DNA of 64,000 bases from Larus michahellis (taxonomy: Eukaryota > Chordata > Aves > Charadriiformes > Laridae): contig NC_133899.1 of assembly GCF_964199755.1 (NCBI RefSeq), positions 85,419,371-85,483,370 of the forward strand. Direction: 5' to 3'. A model generated the notes under the pieces. The model was given only the letters and a program-made list of their open reading frames with translations, did no database searches and was not told where the DNA came from. Shown here piece by piece: positions 1 through 12,791 of the stretch (the stretch's first letter is position 1; every line of letters begins with the position of its first letter). The position numbers were made by a program, and so were the translations under genes.

Positions 1-3000
1 AAGGTATGGATGCATCTAATGTTTTTCAATTTATCTCAGTCTAGAGGGGCACATAACTTTAGAGGGGCTCGTTTCCTGAAGCATAGTGCATTTCACTAGG
101 AATTTGTGAGCTAGTAGATTAGAAAATTCACCTTCAGAGAAACCTGGTTAATTTTCATCATGCAGTGAGCAATTTTTACTTCCTAACACAACAACAAAAT
201 ATGCAGTACAGAGCAGAGATGGAGCTGGAAGCCAAAGTTCAATATTGTACTCACCTGTAAGTAAATGTTTTTAACATAATTGTACTTCACTGAGATTAAC
301 AGAGAAGGAAGGAGAATGTATCGAGCAATAAAGGTCTTAGACCAGGTAAGCTTTTGTAACACCAAACAAATGTCCCATTTTGCCCAGCACTCATCAGGTG
401 GTATCAGGAATGTTGTGTTATTTCCCAGTTCTTTTGCCCTCTACCAGTCCCAGTCTAAACGTTGAAAAACTACTGAGGTGCCTGGATTTTTGGGAGCATG
501 CTAATACCTGAAAGTAGAATAATTGGGCCAGTCAAACTCTGACTATAGTGGGAACAGGAACAAGATAAAGCAGGGGCTAGAATAAGTTTGAGGAAAATAA
601 ATTAAAAGGAAAAATAAATATGAAAAAAATTAAAAGCACAGAGGAAATGACTGTTTTCTAGATTTGGACGTAACTCTGATGGCAAGCCTGAAGGTTTAAA
701 TTAGCTGAAAAGCATTATCCACATTTTCAATGTTGAAATCCTTGGCCAGCTCTACTTTCTAAGATTCAACTGATGTCCAGAAGATTTGGACAAGTACATG
801 GTGAGTAGGACTGGGAGAACAAACGAAGAGGAAGGAAAGTGCAAGAAGAAAATCAATCTGCCAAATTAGACAGAGCAAAGGAACAGGAAGCAAAACAGGA
901 AATAACCTAATAAAATATAGTGGAAAACAAATAACTTCCAGTGCCCCAACAATTTCCTCTCACAAAAAGTATTGGCAGTATAAAGCAAATTACAGGCACA
1001 TTTCTGTCTGGCTATGGAAATTAAGCTATTTAGGGACAACATATGGCCTTTTTTCCCTCCCACAAAATGCAGATAACTGTATCAGGCATGAATCTGAAAG
1101 TCCCACAGGTGAAGATGAGAGCACAAATATGACCCAAACAATGCATTTGGAGAAAGAACTGGATGGTTAATGGAGGTGAACTTTTTGAGGTGCAGTCATG
1201 GAAATCGCTACCCATTTTGATTAGTTCTGCCTCAGGGATTGGCATCACGGGGAATATAGGAAACCTGAGGGAACAGGGGTAACCCCTCTATGCCACAACG
1301 TCCTGCATTTCAGGAGATCTCCTGGACAGCCGGACATGGGCTCCTTGGGACTAGAGCAAAGAAGGGGACACGTAAACTAGTTGTTTTATGCACTTCCTAG
1401 GTACTGATGTCCACCATGATCTGTACCTAATCGGAGCAAAGAGACTCTTACTCCCTCTCCTCTGATGGGTGGGCTCTCAAAGACAGTGTTTATTTAGGAA
1501 CAACGCCATAGCACCAGACGCCCAGTGCCACCAGGATATTGCAACAGTTTCCTGTAAAGATACCTTACTGAGAAGAGCAAATCCTCCCCCGTTTGCAGGA
1601 CGTTTGGCAAATAAGTAATGAATCTATTTTCAAGTGTTATCCTCATTCTGTAGTGTTTACAGTTTTTGCACTCTGGAGAGTGTGATTTTAAAGAGGCTCA
1701 GAGCTTACTTCAGCTTATTAAAGTAAATATTGTAGCATTAGTTATTTGCCAAAACCAACAGAAATATAATTAACTTGAGTAACTCCTTACTGAGCAACCA
1801 CATACATGATTTACTTATTTCACTGTGTTTAAACTGATCTTCCATGGAAGCAGAAAGCATATTCAGCCCAGCTCAGCCGCATGAAGGTTAAAGTGTGTAT
1901 TTTAAATGAACTAGTAATTCTTATGAAGGATTCCACAGGTGAATGAAAACACAGTGATAATGGTGTGATTTATTTATGTATGTTTCATCCTCTGTAAAGG
2001 TACTATAGGACATAGAAGAAAACAAATTAATCACAATTAAAGTGAATCCAGACTATGGAATGCACTTTATAGCATCATAATCTTCAAAAAATACACATGC
2101 ATTTTCAGCTTTGAATTTATCATTGATTTAAGTGGAATAAAATTACTATCTTTCACAGTACTAAAAATATAAGAGAGCTGCTTTTTTGTTTACATCATTT
2201 CTAGCTTTAGAATGACAAAATGAACCAGGGCGTACCATGCTACGATTTCACCCGTTGACACAAATGAAAAGGATAGAACAGACATAATACATCTGGTTTA
2301 CGACTTTTAATTGCCTTTGTGACCCAGTTCATACCAAATCCTCTCAAGGCAAAGTCTCTTTCTTTGTATGCATCATGGGGCTAAATTTCTATCTGAGATA
2401 TGTTGCTTAAAAAAACATCGCCATGTTAAAAAGTAACAATATTTCTTGCTCACATAAATCTTTAGTACTTGCAGGTGACCTGAGAAAGTGAGAAGTGGAG
2501 AGTTCAGTTGTCTGGTGAACGAGTATGTTAAACTTTCCAAATAAAAGCTAATCCTAAAGCACCAGATTCCTTCGGCAATTAATCACTATACTGTTGTTTA
2601 TTAGGAAGACACGCCTGGAATTTTTTAGTAACTCAGGTAACCTTTCATGGTTTGATGGATACAGAAGATAATTGTGTCTACAGTGATTTAATGAGGCTCT
2701 CTGATGTAATATAGTAGTCTGTGACTACTGAGTTGGTGTCTGTCCTGGGAACAGGGAAGGGATATTAGAGGAGGGCATGTGTACAGAAACACACTGTTAT
2801 AAAAACAATCTATTGCTAATCAGTCACAAGAAATATTTTCTATGTCATGTAGCAAGCCAGAACGGGCTGCTGGGATAACAGCTCTGAACTTTACTACTAG
2901 ACTGGAAATCCTGTGGCAATGTTGTGTAGCTTCAACACAGGAGATTTTATTGAAAGAAGAAATGAGCAACGTGCTCAGTACAATATCTCATGGGCACACA

Positions 3001-6000
3001 ATACTTTGGCTTTTTGAAATCTGAGTATTGGCACTTTTTAAAGCGATGGAAGTATGGACCCTAAAAATCTTTGCTGTAATCAGGAGGTGAATCACTACAT
3101 ATGCTGTGGAGCTGGCATCAGATGATGATGATGGTTATTTCTGAAACTTCTGAAATGTAAACAGTATCTTCCTTGATTGTAACCATCCTCTCTATGGGCC
3201 AGGCATCAGATCTCTCCTTCACACACAGCACAGATGGGATTTATCTGTGCACTGTGTCCAGCAGTGCCAGTTTCCTAACAACAGTGTCACTCACTACTGC
3301 TCAGGGTATTAGAACATTAAATGTAATTTAACAAAACCTTACTGTCTCCTTGAGGCAGCCTCTTTAAAATTAATTCTTAACTCCCAGTTTTGTAATGTCT
3401 GCATTCGGGTAACTACTGTTTCTTAGTCAACTGTTCAAGTCTAGCCTGATTTTCAAAAATGGCGATGTAAAATTGCTTATTCAAGGAACGTGTTCTTTCA
3501 TTTGTATCTAGCAACTTTATTTCTAAACACTGTATTTCCTTTGGTTTTATTTATTTATTTTTAAAATTTTATTCCTACAACAGTTAACCCTGAGAAGACT
3601 GGATATCATTCTTTCTTGTGCTGCATGACAATAAGTATTCAGTAGGTTCCAACTCTGATCTATAAGAAAACATTCCCATTCAGAAAACTGTTGAATGTGT
3701 GTGTAGTCTACACATGGCTTAGAAATGATGGATTTGCTGAAGTGCATTCCTGAATTAGAACCGGAGAGGTTGAAATGAAGGTGGTGAGCTCTCACAGATG
3801 TACCTGAACAATTACTGTCTGCGATAGTGTGAAAAGCATGAAAAGTCACTCTTGTAAATATTACGATCTAACTGAGCTTGGAAAGCTGGCAGTAGAGAAA
3901 GATGAGGTTCCTGTTTGCAAACTGGGCACTTTTGGACATGGAACAAGAGGCAGACAGCATAAGAATCCAAAATGGTTTATGTGTGCCCAATTTATCTGTG
4001 GTAACTAGAAACTTTGAATGCTTCTGTCTTCAAGTAGCCAAGTGGGGGCACCTTGAAAATGTATTGTTTTCTAAAAGGAATATGTATTTTCTGAAACTGC
4101 TCCTCTGTCCTCTGAAAATTTACGACCTTTTCAAAGTATTTCATATTGTGGAACCAAAATCAAGGTTCCCAAAATCACGAACAGCATTAGGAACTTTGGA
4201 GAAGTCAGCATTTACAGAGGAAGTACATTTCAGATTATTTACACATGCTCTGAATTACTTTACTTTAACAACTTTTTCACTGGTAGTTTATTCAGAAAAT
4301 ACAGTATTTATAAATGTTTAGGATATATATTCAGAAGTGAAAACTTAAACAGTCTGCAAAGATCCAAAAATTCACAGTGCTAGTGAATCCAAGAAATGGG
4401 ACACACATCAAAGTATCCATATTTTAGAGAGAGCAAGGAGCACTAAACCCGCTGGGGTTTAGGAATTCTGCAGATTCCTCAGCTTCTCAGCCTTTGCAAA
4501 ACATCTGTCCCCACTTGCAAAGGCACTATCTGCCAGTGCTTTCTCAGCTTTGTCATTTTAGAGCATCCCTAAAGCCAAGAATACCAGTTCCAGATCTCAG
4601 TAAGTTAAGAATAAGTCTAAATATTTTGTAGAGAAAAAACATCTGCAAAAATAATCTGGTCTGAGGGCAAAACTGACCAAAACACTGTGTCACAAACTGA
4701 AAAAGAGACTAAAACCTTAAATGAGATATATCCTACTGAATATATGACAGCATAACAACTGCTGTCCATGGCATTTTCTGTGAAATAAAGGAGAATTTCA
4801 AGTTAAGGATTTGAAAAATTTGCAAGAATTCCTGGTATGATTTTTTGATACTCCAGCACTGACAGTTAATATCATTATATATTAAAAAAAATATCATTCC
4901 TATCTATCTTTCTCTTGTCTCGTTTATATGTTTATAGATTTTCAATATAGATTTTCAATGCTAAAGTAAGATTTTTATTTTGATTTCAAACAAACATGAA
5001 TTTATCCTGCAAGATGCTGGACACCATCCATTTCCATTCATTATTTCCCAGAATTGCTTGGAACCTACTGAGTTTTGCTGCTGTCTTGTGGGAATAAAGT
5101 CTTTGCAGGTAAGAACATGACCTTGGGATCTACTGCTGGTGTCTCTTATATAAGCAGCAATACGTGCTGAAGGTACAGAGGTACTTCCAAGAAATGCTCA
5201 TTACTTTGTAGTTACAACCTGTACAACCTCTTTGCCCTATGCCAGGATTTTTTCTGAGATCTTCTCTGCATATGAGAAGTGTCTACTCACATGCATACAG
5301 GTGTCATGGCTCAGAAGATCTCACTGAGTGTGCATCCAGGCTGGTGCCGATATTAGGCCAGCAGGCGTTAACATACAGGGCAGCGTTCCTCACACTGTGG
5401 ATAATGAAAATGACAGTCAATCATCACCATACTCCTGTAAGGTATGCATTGTAATTTCTATTTTACAGAGGAAAGCCAACCTAAGTCAAGAGTCTGAGTA
5501 AGTGAAGCTTCTCTCTTTCCATGTAAACTGTGCAAGTGTTACAGTAGTTGGGAACTTGGCAACGATGGATGAACTATTTGTACACAGGTCACCTTCCATG
5601 TCTTCTCCGACGTACTGTTATGTGACAAAATGGTTTATATCTTAATTCATGAAATTTATTTTTTACTGTAAAACAAATGATAATGAGTAGCTCTTTAAAC
5701 TAATGTTTTATTTCCAGTGAGTCAAAGTTTTGGCATTAGTTTCATGGAAAAAACATTAATCTTCACAATTGAAATAGAGAGCTGTTGACTAAATATGACC
5801 TGACAAAATTCATTTTCAAAACTGTTCACAGATCTTTCTCATCAAATTTTCAGCAATTCATATTTTGTTATTGACTGTTAAGGACTAATAATTATGCTTT
5901 CTATTCAGGTTCAGTTACTGTGTCATTTGAAACATTCACTTCCAGAACCAAGGAGAAAGGCATGTTTAAATATCTACTGAGATGTCTGCGTATGTGTAAG

Positions 6001-8589
6001 GAACTGTCGGGTGTAATAGGAACAAACATTTGTTACTTACATTTAACCTTTGGTTAACTAATAATGTTGTGAGTTGTAGTTCATAGGAGGAAGAAATGTT
6101 TGTTCCCAGCTGTGTAATACAGACAAGCCTTGAGGGCTGTTGTGAACTTCTTTGAATTATTTTTTCTCCTCTGTCCTGCTGGGAAATGTACAGAAATTGA
6201 TACAAGACCCTGCTATCATTCATGTGGCAGCAGACTAGGAATGACTGCTAGAATGTCCGGGACATGCTTTATGTTTAGCACTGACAATCTAAGCAAGACA
6301 AATATGATTTATGGGACAATAGTTCAGATGGGAATGAATGTAGATGTCTTGGTGAAAATATCAGCATAAGTAGGCTATGTGAAGGAAGTAGGTTTTAAGG
6401 AAGGATCTAAAGGAGATTTGGCATGTGGCAGATGGGAAGTTATTCAGACTCTAAGAGGCAACATGGAAAAAGAAGTGAAGCTGAGAGTGGGATTAAAATA
6501 TAAAAGGAACAGTAGGACGAGAGGGGCACCGGAGAAGTCTGCTGTTCCTTTCCACATATAACTAACCAAATACATCTTCATAGCCTGAAAAGGTGACTAA
6601 TGAACTTCTGGTGAATTTTGGTTTATCCCCATAAATAATAATTAATAACATTTCAGGAAATGTCATCAAGTCCTTCAAACCATATATTGGTTTTCAATCC
6701 AAATATCAGGATATTTCTCCTTAGTAAATAAAAAATCTACAGTCTGAAAAGACTCAAAAATAATTATTTTTATTACTGTAGCACTTTTGTGCAAGAGGCT
6801 CTCCTTGCTCTCAAGCATTTATTGGCCTCTTCAACAAAGAATGGACAAAGGGAAATATTACTAACACATCTGTTACAGAAGAAAGAGACCTGCCAAGATC
6901 AAGTTATTTGTGCAAGGACATGAAGGAAGCTAAAATGGTGGTCAAACTGAGACTCAGTATGTGAACCAGCAATGCTTCAGTCAAGTTATAATTGCAGCAC
7001 CAGGTTCCTACCAGAGAGGCATCATTCATATTCATTCCTGTTTTGAATAATGGACTCAGTATACTCACATTATACACCTTAGGAGTGTCCCAGATCACTT
7101 TTGAAGGCTAAATGTATATTTGCAGTCTGCTCCATTGCCGGGTCTATAAGAAACTTAACGTAGTTTCACAAATATCTCTAGTAGATTTTTCTTCAACTTT
7201 CTTTCCTTAGCTTAAAAACCATGTACAGCTTCACCTGGCCCTTTCTAACTAACACTGTCCCCAGTTCTTCTTCTCTGCCTTGTTTTGCGGGCGATACAAG
7301 CCTTATCAATCTATTTGTTTGCTGCTTCTCCAGTTAATTTTGTAGGGTGTGCCATGCTGAACAGAAAGTGAGGAATCCCTTCCTTGAGCTGACCCCTGTT
7401 GTCCAGCCCCTCTCCCTTCCCAAGCTCTCCTTCTCCAACTTATCAACTAATGATGATTGTTAGGCCAAGATGGACATGGGGGGAAATCATATGTATGTAA
7501 TGAAAAAAGGAAAGAAGTTAACATCATTTGTACCTAAGAGATTAGTTACGCAGCTACCACCCTTTTTGTGGTTATTTCCTCTTCTTGAGAGAGCGCTAAA
7601 AACCAAATGACAGAGGTAAAGAACATAAAGAAATGAATAAATTTAACATCCATGTAGATAAAATCAGAGATGGAAACATAAAGAATGTAAAAACTGAATT
7701 CTACCACAACTCTAGAATAAAGGCTGCCAGAATCCACAGCAGGGTAAGCGTGCCAGGATTTACATCCCACAGCAGCACACGTTGGTTCGATTTATTCTAT
7801 TACTTAAATAACTCGGTAAGGAATCTTCTGGTTTGGTGTTAGTGTAGCCATAAAGTCTTTCTCTGCACTATTCTGAGAATGAACTTTAATCCATATCTTA
7901 TCTTCTGCTTGAAAATGAACATCCTTTCTATTCTTATCATGTTTCTGCTTTTTTTGAATTTTTGAGCGTCAGCCATGTTCTTCTTGGCAGTTGCATGAAG
8001 TTGTTCCTGCTCGGCTATTTGTTGTGCTGAGTTACCTTTGAAATTCATTGCTCTTCTTATGACTACACTCCAGAGGCCCTTTTAATAGCCTGCCCAGGGC
8101 TAATGACTCCATGAAAGCTGGGCTTGCTCTGATAAACTCTCTGCTTTCTCATTAGATTGTACAAATCCTTCACTGTGATACAACATAGTTTATAGAGAAG
8201 AAGACCTCAGATAACCATGTACTACAGATTGGCCTTGTGGGGGACACGAATGGCTACAGGGGACAGCATGGAGACTATCTACCTTTTTATCACCTAGGCT
8301 AGATAAAACTATTGTCTTTTCATAGGCGCATCAGGGATGTCAGCACCATTGTATGAACTGGCTTCAGCAAACAGCTAGTGTTGCAGTATAACATACGGGG
8401 TACTGTGTCATAAAAGTGTATTATGAACAGTTTGGAACACGCTTATTTTATTTATCTGTCAGTCCATCACACTGATAATGCATGTATTTAGAACAAATAA
8501 TCCTTTAAAATAAAAAGGCAGTCCTTCATATTATAGCATTTTCCTGATGTAAGGAGGTGAAATGCAAGGCCTAAAAAGACTGCCTTTTT
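1..8589. other. Non-coding AT-rich DNA, no recognisable gene
   Basis: No exon, RNA gene or clear interspersed repeat was recognised here. Open frames are at most about 140 codons, have no known protein pattern and fit chance in AT-rich DNA. Isolated splice-donor-like strings (for example CAG|GTAAGC near 345 and CAG|GTAAGA near 5106) have no convincing partner acceptor and coding frame. A perfect 13-base tandem duplication lies at 4934-4959. The stretch may be intergenic or intronic; the sequence does not say which. Confidence 0.6.
4934..4959. repeat. 13-base perfect tandem duplication
   Basis: The unit ATAGATTTTCAAT occurs twice in direct succession with no mismatch. It is too short to be a family repeat and is most simply a replication-slippage duplication in AT-rich DNA. 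Confidence 0.8.
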
Positions 8590-9045
8590 CCTTAAAATGC
8601 AGACTCAAAGGTTAAGACCTTTTCCCTACCCTCAACCATTTCTCAGCCCTCTCTGGCAGCGGTGCCTGCGCTCCCCCTCCTGCCTTGGGCCCCAGCTCCA
8701 TACCCATTGGGGAATGATGGTTTTTCTGAACAAAATGTGGGGTCTTCCTCAGGAAAATGTTGAGAAACAACCTGTGGGCAATGGGGAAGCCGTGCCACAG
8801 GTGGAGGTACAGCCACAGCCTGGGAACACCCGGCTGGCTGAGCCTCCTTGCCTGGGGATGTCTCCTGAGGGGAAAATGGCTGCCCAGAGGCCTGCCCACG
8901 CCTTGCCGCCACCACCACAGTCCCCAGAACTTTTCCCTGTCCTTGGGGAAAGGTGTGTGTTTGTGTTGGGCAGTGAGCACACAGAATTGTTAGAAGAGAA
9001 AATAAATTCCAAAGGAAACATCTTTTTTCTTTAAAAAAAAAAAAA
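8590..9045 (+). other. GC-rich island ending in AATAAA and an A-run (transcript 3' end or retrocopy)
   Basis: This segment is much richer in G and C than its flanks. It ends with AATAAA at 9001-9006, then about 26 bases later a run of 13 A (9033-9045). That spacing is what a polyadenylated transcript shows. It could be the terminal exon or 3' UTR of an unrecognised + strand transcript, or a processed copy inserted with its poly(A) tail. An acceptor-like 'cttcctcag' sits at about 8742-8750. The + strand is open for 145 codons from 8597, and the minus strand is also open, but none of the frames resembles a known protein. Frames open on both strands are common in GC-rich DNA, so I do not call a CDS. 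No clear target-site duplication was found flanking it. Confidence 0.35.
9001..9045 (+). terminator. Candidate polyadenylation signal and A-run
   Basis: AATAAA at 9001-9006 is followed after 26 bases by A13 at 9033-9045. The spacing matches a canonical cleavage site. If the A-run is genomic poly(A) from a retrocopied message, the element inserted in + orientation. If not, this is simply a genuine poly(A) site beside an A-rich tract. Confidence 0.35.
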
Positions 9046-12000
9046 GCTGGATAGATTTCCTTGCTTACTGGTAGAAAGCGCAGTTCTTGGCAAGCTGGGC
9101 CCTGTCAAGGCTTTACTTGGAACTTCCAACAGATACTTTGGTTAAAAACCCTTAAATCTTTCCTTCGGTTAACAACAGTGTGCAGCAAGAAAAAAGACAA
9201 TGTGGATTTAAATGAGAAAAGTTTTTCTTCCAGATGAAAATCTTCATGTAACCTACAGAAGTAAGGAATACAGTTTACGTTCACTTTATTCTGAGGGAAG
9301 ACTGTGACTAATTGGCCTATCTGTAATGTTTTTGGAGTGATTCCACTATAAATACGCTCTTTATAATTAAACTAACTAGTTGATTTATTGGACCTGCTGT
9401 TCAGATTCTGCTGCACTGAAGGGATTTTCTTGCATTTCTTTTAACGATGATCACGATTTTCTCAGGTGGTGAAACTTAGCTTCAGCAATTCTAGGGAGAT
9501 AAAAGTTGCTTTGCAGGTGTTTCAGAGTTTTAAAGTTTGACTCAGGTGATAATCCTTTCAAGTTATGAAACAGCTTATACAAGTGATTGTAAGAATTAAA
9601 AAGGTGTGTGTTTTGGGTTTTTTTTAATTATTTATTGTATACTATCTGAGTGTGAAGCTTTAGTATTTTAGTGGCTTTCTAAATGCCGATGGATGGTTTG
9701 TGGTGTAGCGAGCAGTATGAACTCAGTGAAGTTCTCACAGGCTTCTGTGGAATTTGGGTGGGGTTTTGTGCATGTGAGTTTCTTTTATAAAGTTATCTGA
9801 AAAGTGTAATAAGTACTAGTTAGAGTAATTGCTGGATGGAGGATTTTTCTGTCTGGTATTTTACAATTTTCTTTCTAAGAGTTGTTAGGAAGGCTTATAT
9901 ATGATAATAGTATAAATTTATTCAATATATCTGTTACGTAGAAAGCAGTTATTGGTAGAAGCTCTGCATTAGAAGGGAACTTTGTTTGATTGCCTGCTTC
10001 GCATCTATTTGTTCGGTGATTTTTATTTTTTTTTTTTTAAATTGGTTTTCATTTGTCACTTCAATGTGAAAGGTTACCTCCCTTATCTTGATAACTATTT
10101 TTTTTAAGCTTTTGTTTGAAATAGTGTTTAGCTGTAGCGGCAAAGATGGCTAGTCACAGACAGAAGGTGGTTGTGTTTAACTTTGTGTTTTGCAAATGTG
10201 AAAATAGAAGGATTCTGAGTCCTAAAGAGTGTACGGTCCTGGGTATTGGAGAGGGTGGTTTCCAGACAGCAAGCACAGGAAGCACTACAGCTGTTTTAAT
10301 CTGGAAGAACACCACAGTAAACTGTGGCAATGAACTTGTGTTGAGGATCTCCTTCCAGCTTTCTGCAGAAGGATCACTTTTGTCAGTAAGTTCACAAGGG
10401 CCACTGAATTACAAATTTGTTTTGGCATCTTTCAATGTGCACTGCAATTTACTAGTTCCCTCAGGATGGAGGAAAAGATGACACTTAGTATTTTCTTGTA
10501 ATATTTGAAATGAGCATATAGAGAATTCCATGCTTTCTGATGTCTTGTAATTCAGTTGATTTGCAGTGCTGCTATATTACAAAAATGAAATAATTGTGTA
10601 GAAGTTCTGTCCTCCCCACAAACGTTTGGGCATTGCCACTGAAGGAGAAACAACCACCAGATTGCAGCTGTAATTACTTCTTCTGCTTTTTAAAAAACAG
10701 CTCCGAACACTGCATCAGACAGCACAGTGAAATTGCCAAAGCTGTGTTTTGGCGTGTGCATGTGGAGAGGGTGGTTTTGGTGAAGGGAGCTTTCATTTTC
10801 TGGTGGGTGCTCGTTTGAGGGCATGTCAGGGAGTTTCTGAGACGCAGCTGTGCCTGCAGCAGGCTGGGGCAGCCTGAGAGCAGGTTCTGTAAGCCTGCAT
10901 CTTGACCCTTCCCCAGCCGGGTCACAAGCCTTGTGAATATTACCCAACTGCTCCCCCTTGTGCTAGCTGCCGAGGGCTTTGTCACACACCTTCATGTTTC
11001 TAGACATAGTCTAGAGGTATATTCTTTTGGACTCTTTTTGTAAGTCTTAATAGTAGATTCATGCAATATACGTAGATGGTTTACTTTCAACCTTGTTGCC
11101 TTCAGTAATTTCCCATGGAGGGCATAATTAAGTAAATATACCTCAGATTTTACGTAATGAAACATTGTTTGATGGACTTTGGTTTTGTACACTTCAACTG
11201 GTGTGATTTTCTGATAAAGAAAATAGTTTTATATACACCTATATGTACATAATTATTAAGATGAAACACATCATAAGAAATAAACTATCTTTAAAAATTT
11301 AGTAAAATGCCCCGAAGATGTACATACCTACCTTAGTGTCTCATTCATCAGCAATGCCAATTTAGCAGTTAAATGATCTTATGTATTCCTAGATACCATG
11401 AATAGTCTTGATGCACTTGTATATGTTGAAAAGATGGTATTGAGATTATTTGGGTAAAAATGCCTGACAAAAAATTCTTCCTCATATTTAAAGGGATGTG
11501 TGCATGGAAAAACTATCTGTTATAAAGCACTAATTTTACTATTGTAAGCATTAGGTGAATCTCTTTTACAATATTTCATTGTAATGTCTTTCAGGAGATT
11601 GGATGTTTCTTAATACTATACAAAATACTTCTTTTTATTTTTTCTTTTACTGCAGGTTATTGACAGTTTCACAGGTTTTTATAGCACATCTCACACACTT
11701 AGAGTAAAATTGATTTGAACTTGGGTCCTCTTATATTTGAGCTGATGAATTAACAAATGTTTGTGAATAGGCCAGACTGTTCTAACATATCTGAAACTGT
11801 TGATCTTTTTAAAGATTACTGGGCTTTCTTATTTTTAAGATAACTAGTGTTACACAGAAACAAGTTCCTGATGATTGTGTCATGTCTTTGCATTTTTACT
11901 GTTAGTAGGATACATGTGTATCATACTAAAACCCACATGCTCAGTCTAAGTGGTTTTATGAAAATTAACAGGTTTTTATTTAAAGCAGCAGCATTTTATT

Positions 12001-12777
12001 TATGTAAGCAGTTCTTAAATATAAATATTTTTCAGCATAAACTTTGATGTTTGGTTATATTCCTGCAGTTCTAAAAATTATTATTTTTATTAATATAATA
12101 GATATTCACAGAATTGGTGTTTTCTGATTAAAAGTAATAAAACGTATTGCCAGTTCCCTTCCTGCCCCCCTTCCCCTCCTACTGCACCCACCCCACTCCC
12201 TAATAATGCCAGTTATTTGGAAAGACCCAAATTCTTGAAACCAGCTGTAGTTACAGAATCTTGCAGAAAATAGAGATGAAAAGGGATATAAACCTAAGGA
12301 GGCTAGAAGTCAGTGACGGTATTATAAAAAGGAATAAGTTTTTTAGAAGCATAGAAAAAGCTTTTAAAATTATACAGCTTTATCAAAACTTTTCAACTTG
12401 TAATTTGTTAAGTTAAAACCAAGCAGAAGTTATTAATGAAATCAGTATGATATTCTCTACATGTTCTTTAGTTAAGACTGTTTTAATGTGTTCATCTGGG
12501 CTGGAGGCAGGGTGTTGCTAAATGTTTCATGTCAGTTGATGACAGTAGTTCCAACCGTTAAGGGGTAAATGTTAGACAGAGGCAGTGCAGGTTAACACAG
12601 GTGCATAGGAACCTTTATACAGTAGTGTTCTGCAAACCAAGGCCGATATTCATTAATACAGTGTGGTCTGCCATCTGATGGCATGCAGTTAATGTTTTGG
12701 CTGCTCACATCTAAAGTGATTTAGTAAATGACAAATAGAATTCTTAAATGCTTTCAATGGATTGATAGAATGGATTA

Positions 12778-12791
12778 TTTTTTTTTTTTTT
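12778..12791. repeat. T14 homopolymer
   Basis: Fourteen consecutive T residues followed by AAGG. This is a simple low-complexity run with no adjoining retroelement that I can identify. Confidence 0.85.

Noticed and set aside
8597..9034. 145-codon + strand frame and three overlapping minus-strand frames
   Set aside because: Open frames on both strands are expected in this GC-rich island. No known protein pattern was seen; only the island itself is reported.
10146..10481. 111-codon + strand frame starting with ATG
   Set aside because: No domain, no splice or polyadenylation context, and composition like the surrounding non-coding DNA.
11656..11703. Strong acceptor 'cttttactgcag' followed by a short open stretch
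   Set aside because: Only about 16 codons to a weak donor (A|GTAAAA) and no protein resemblance.
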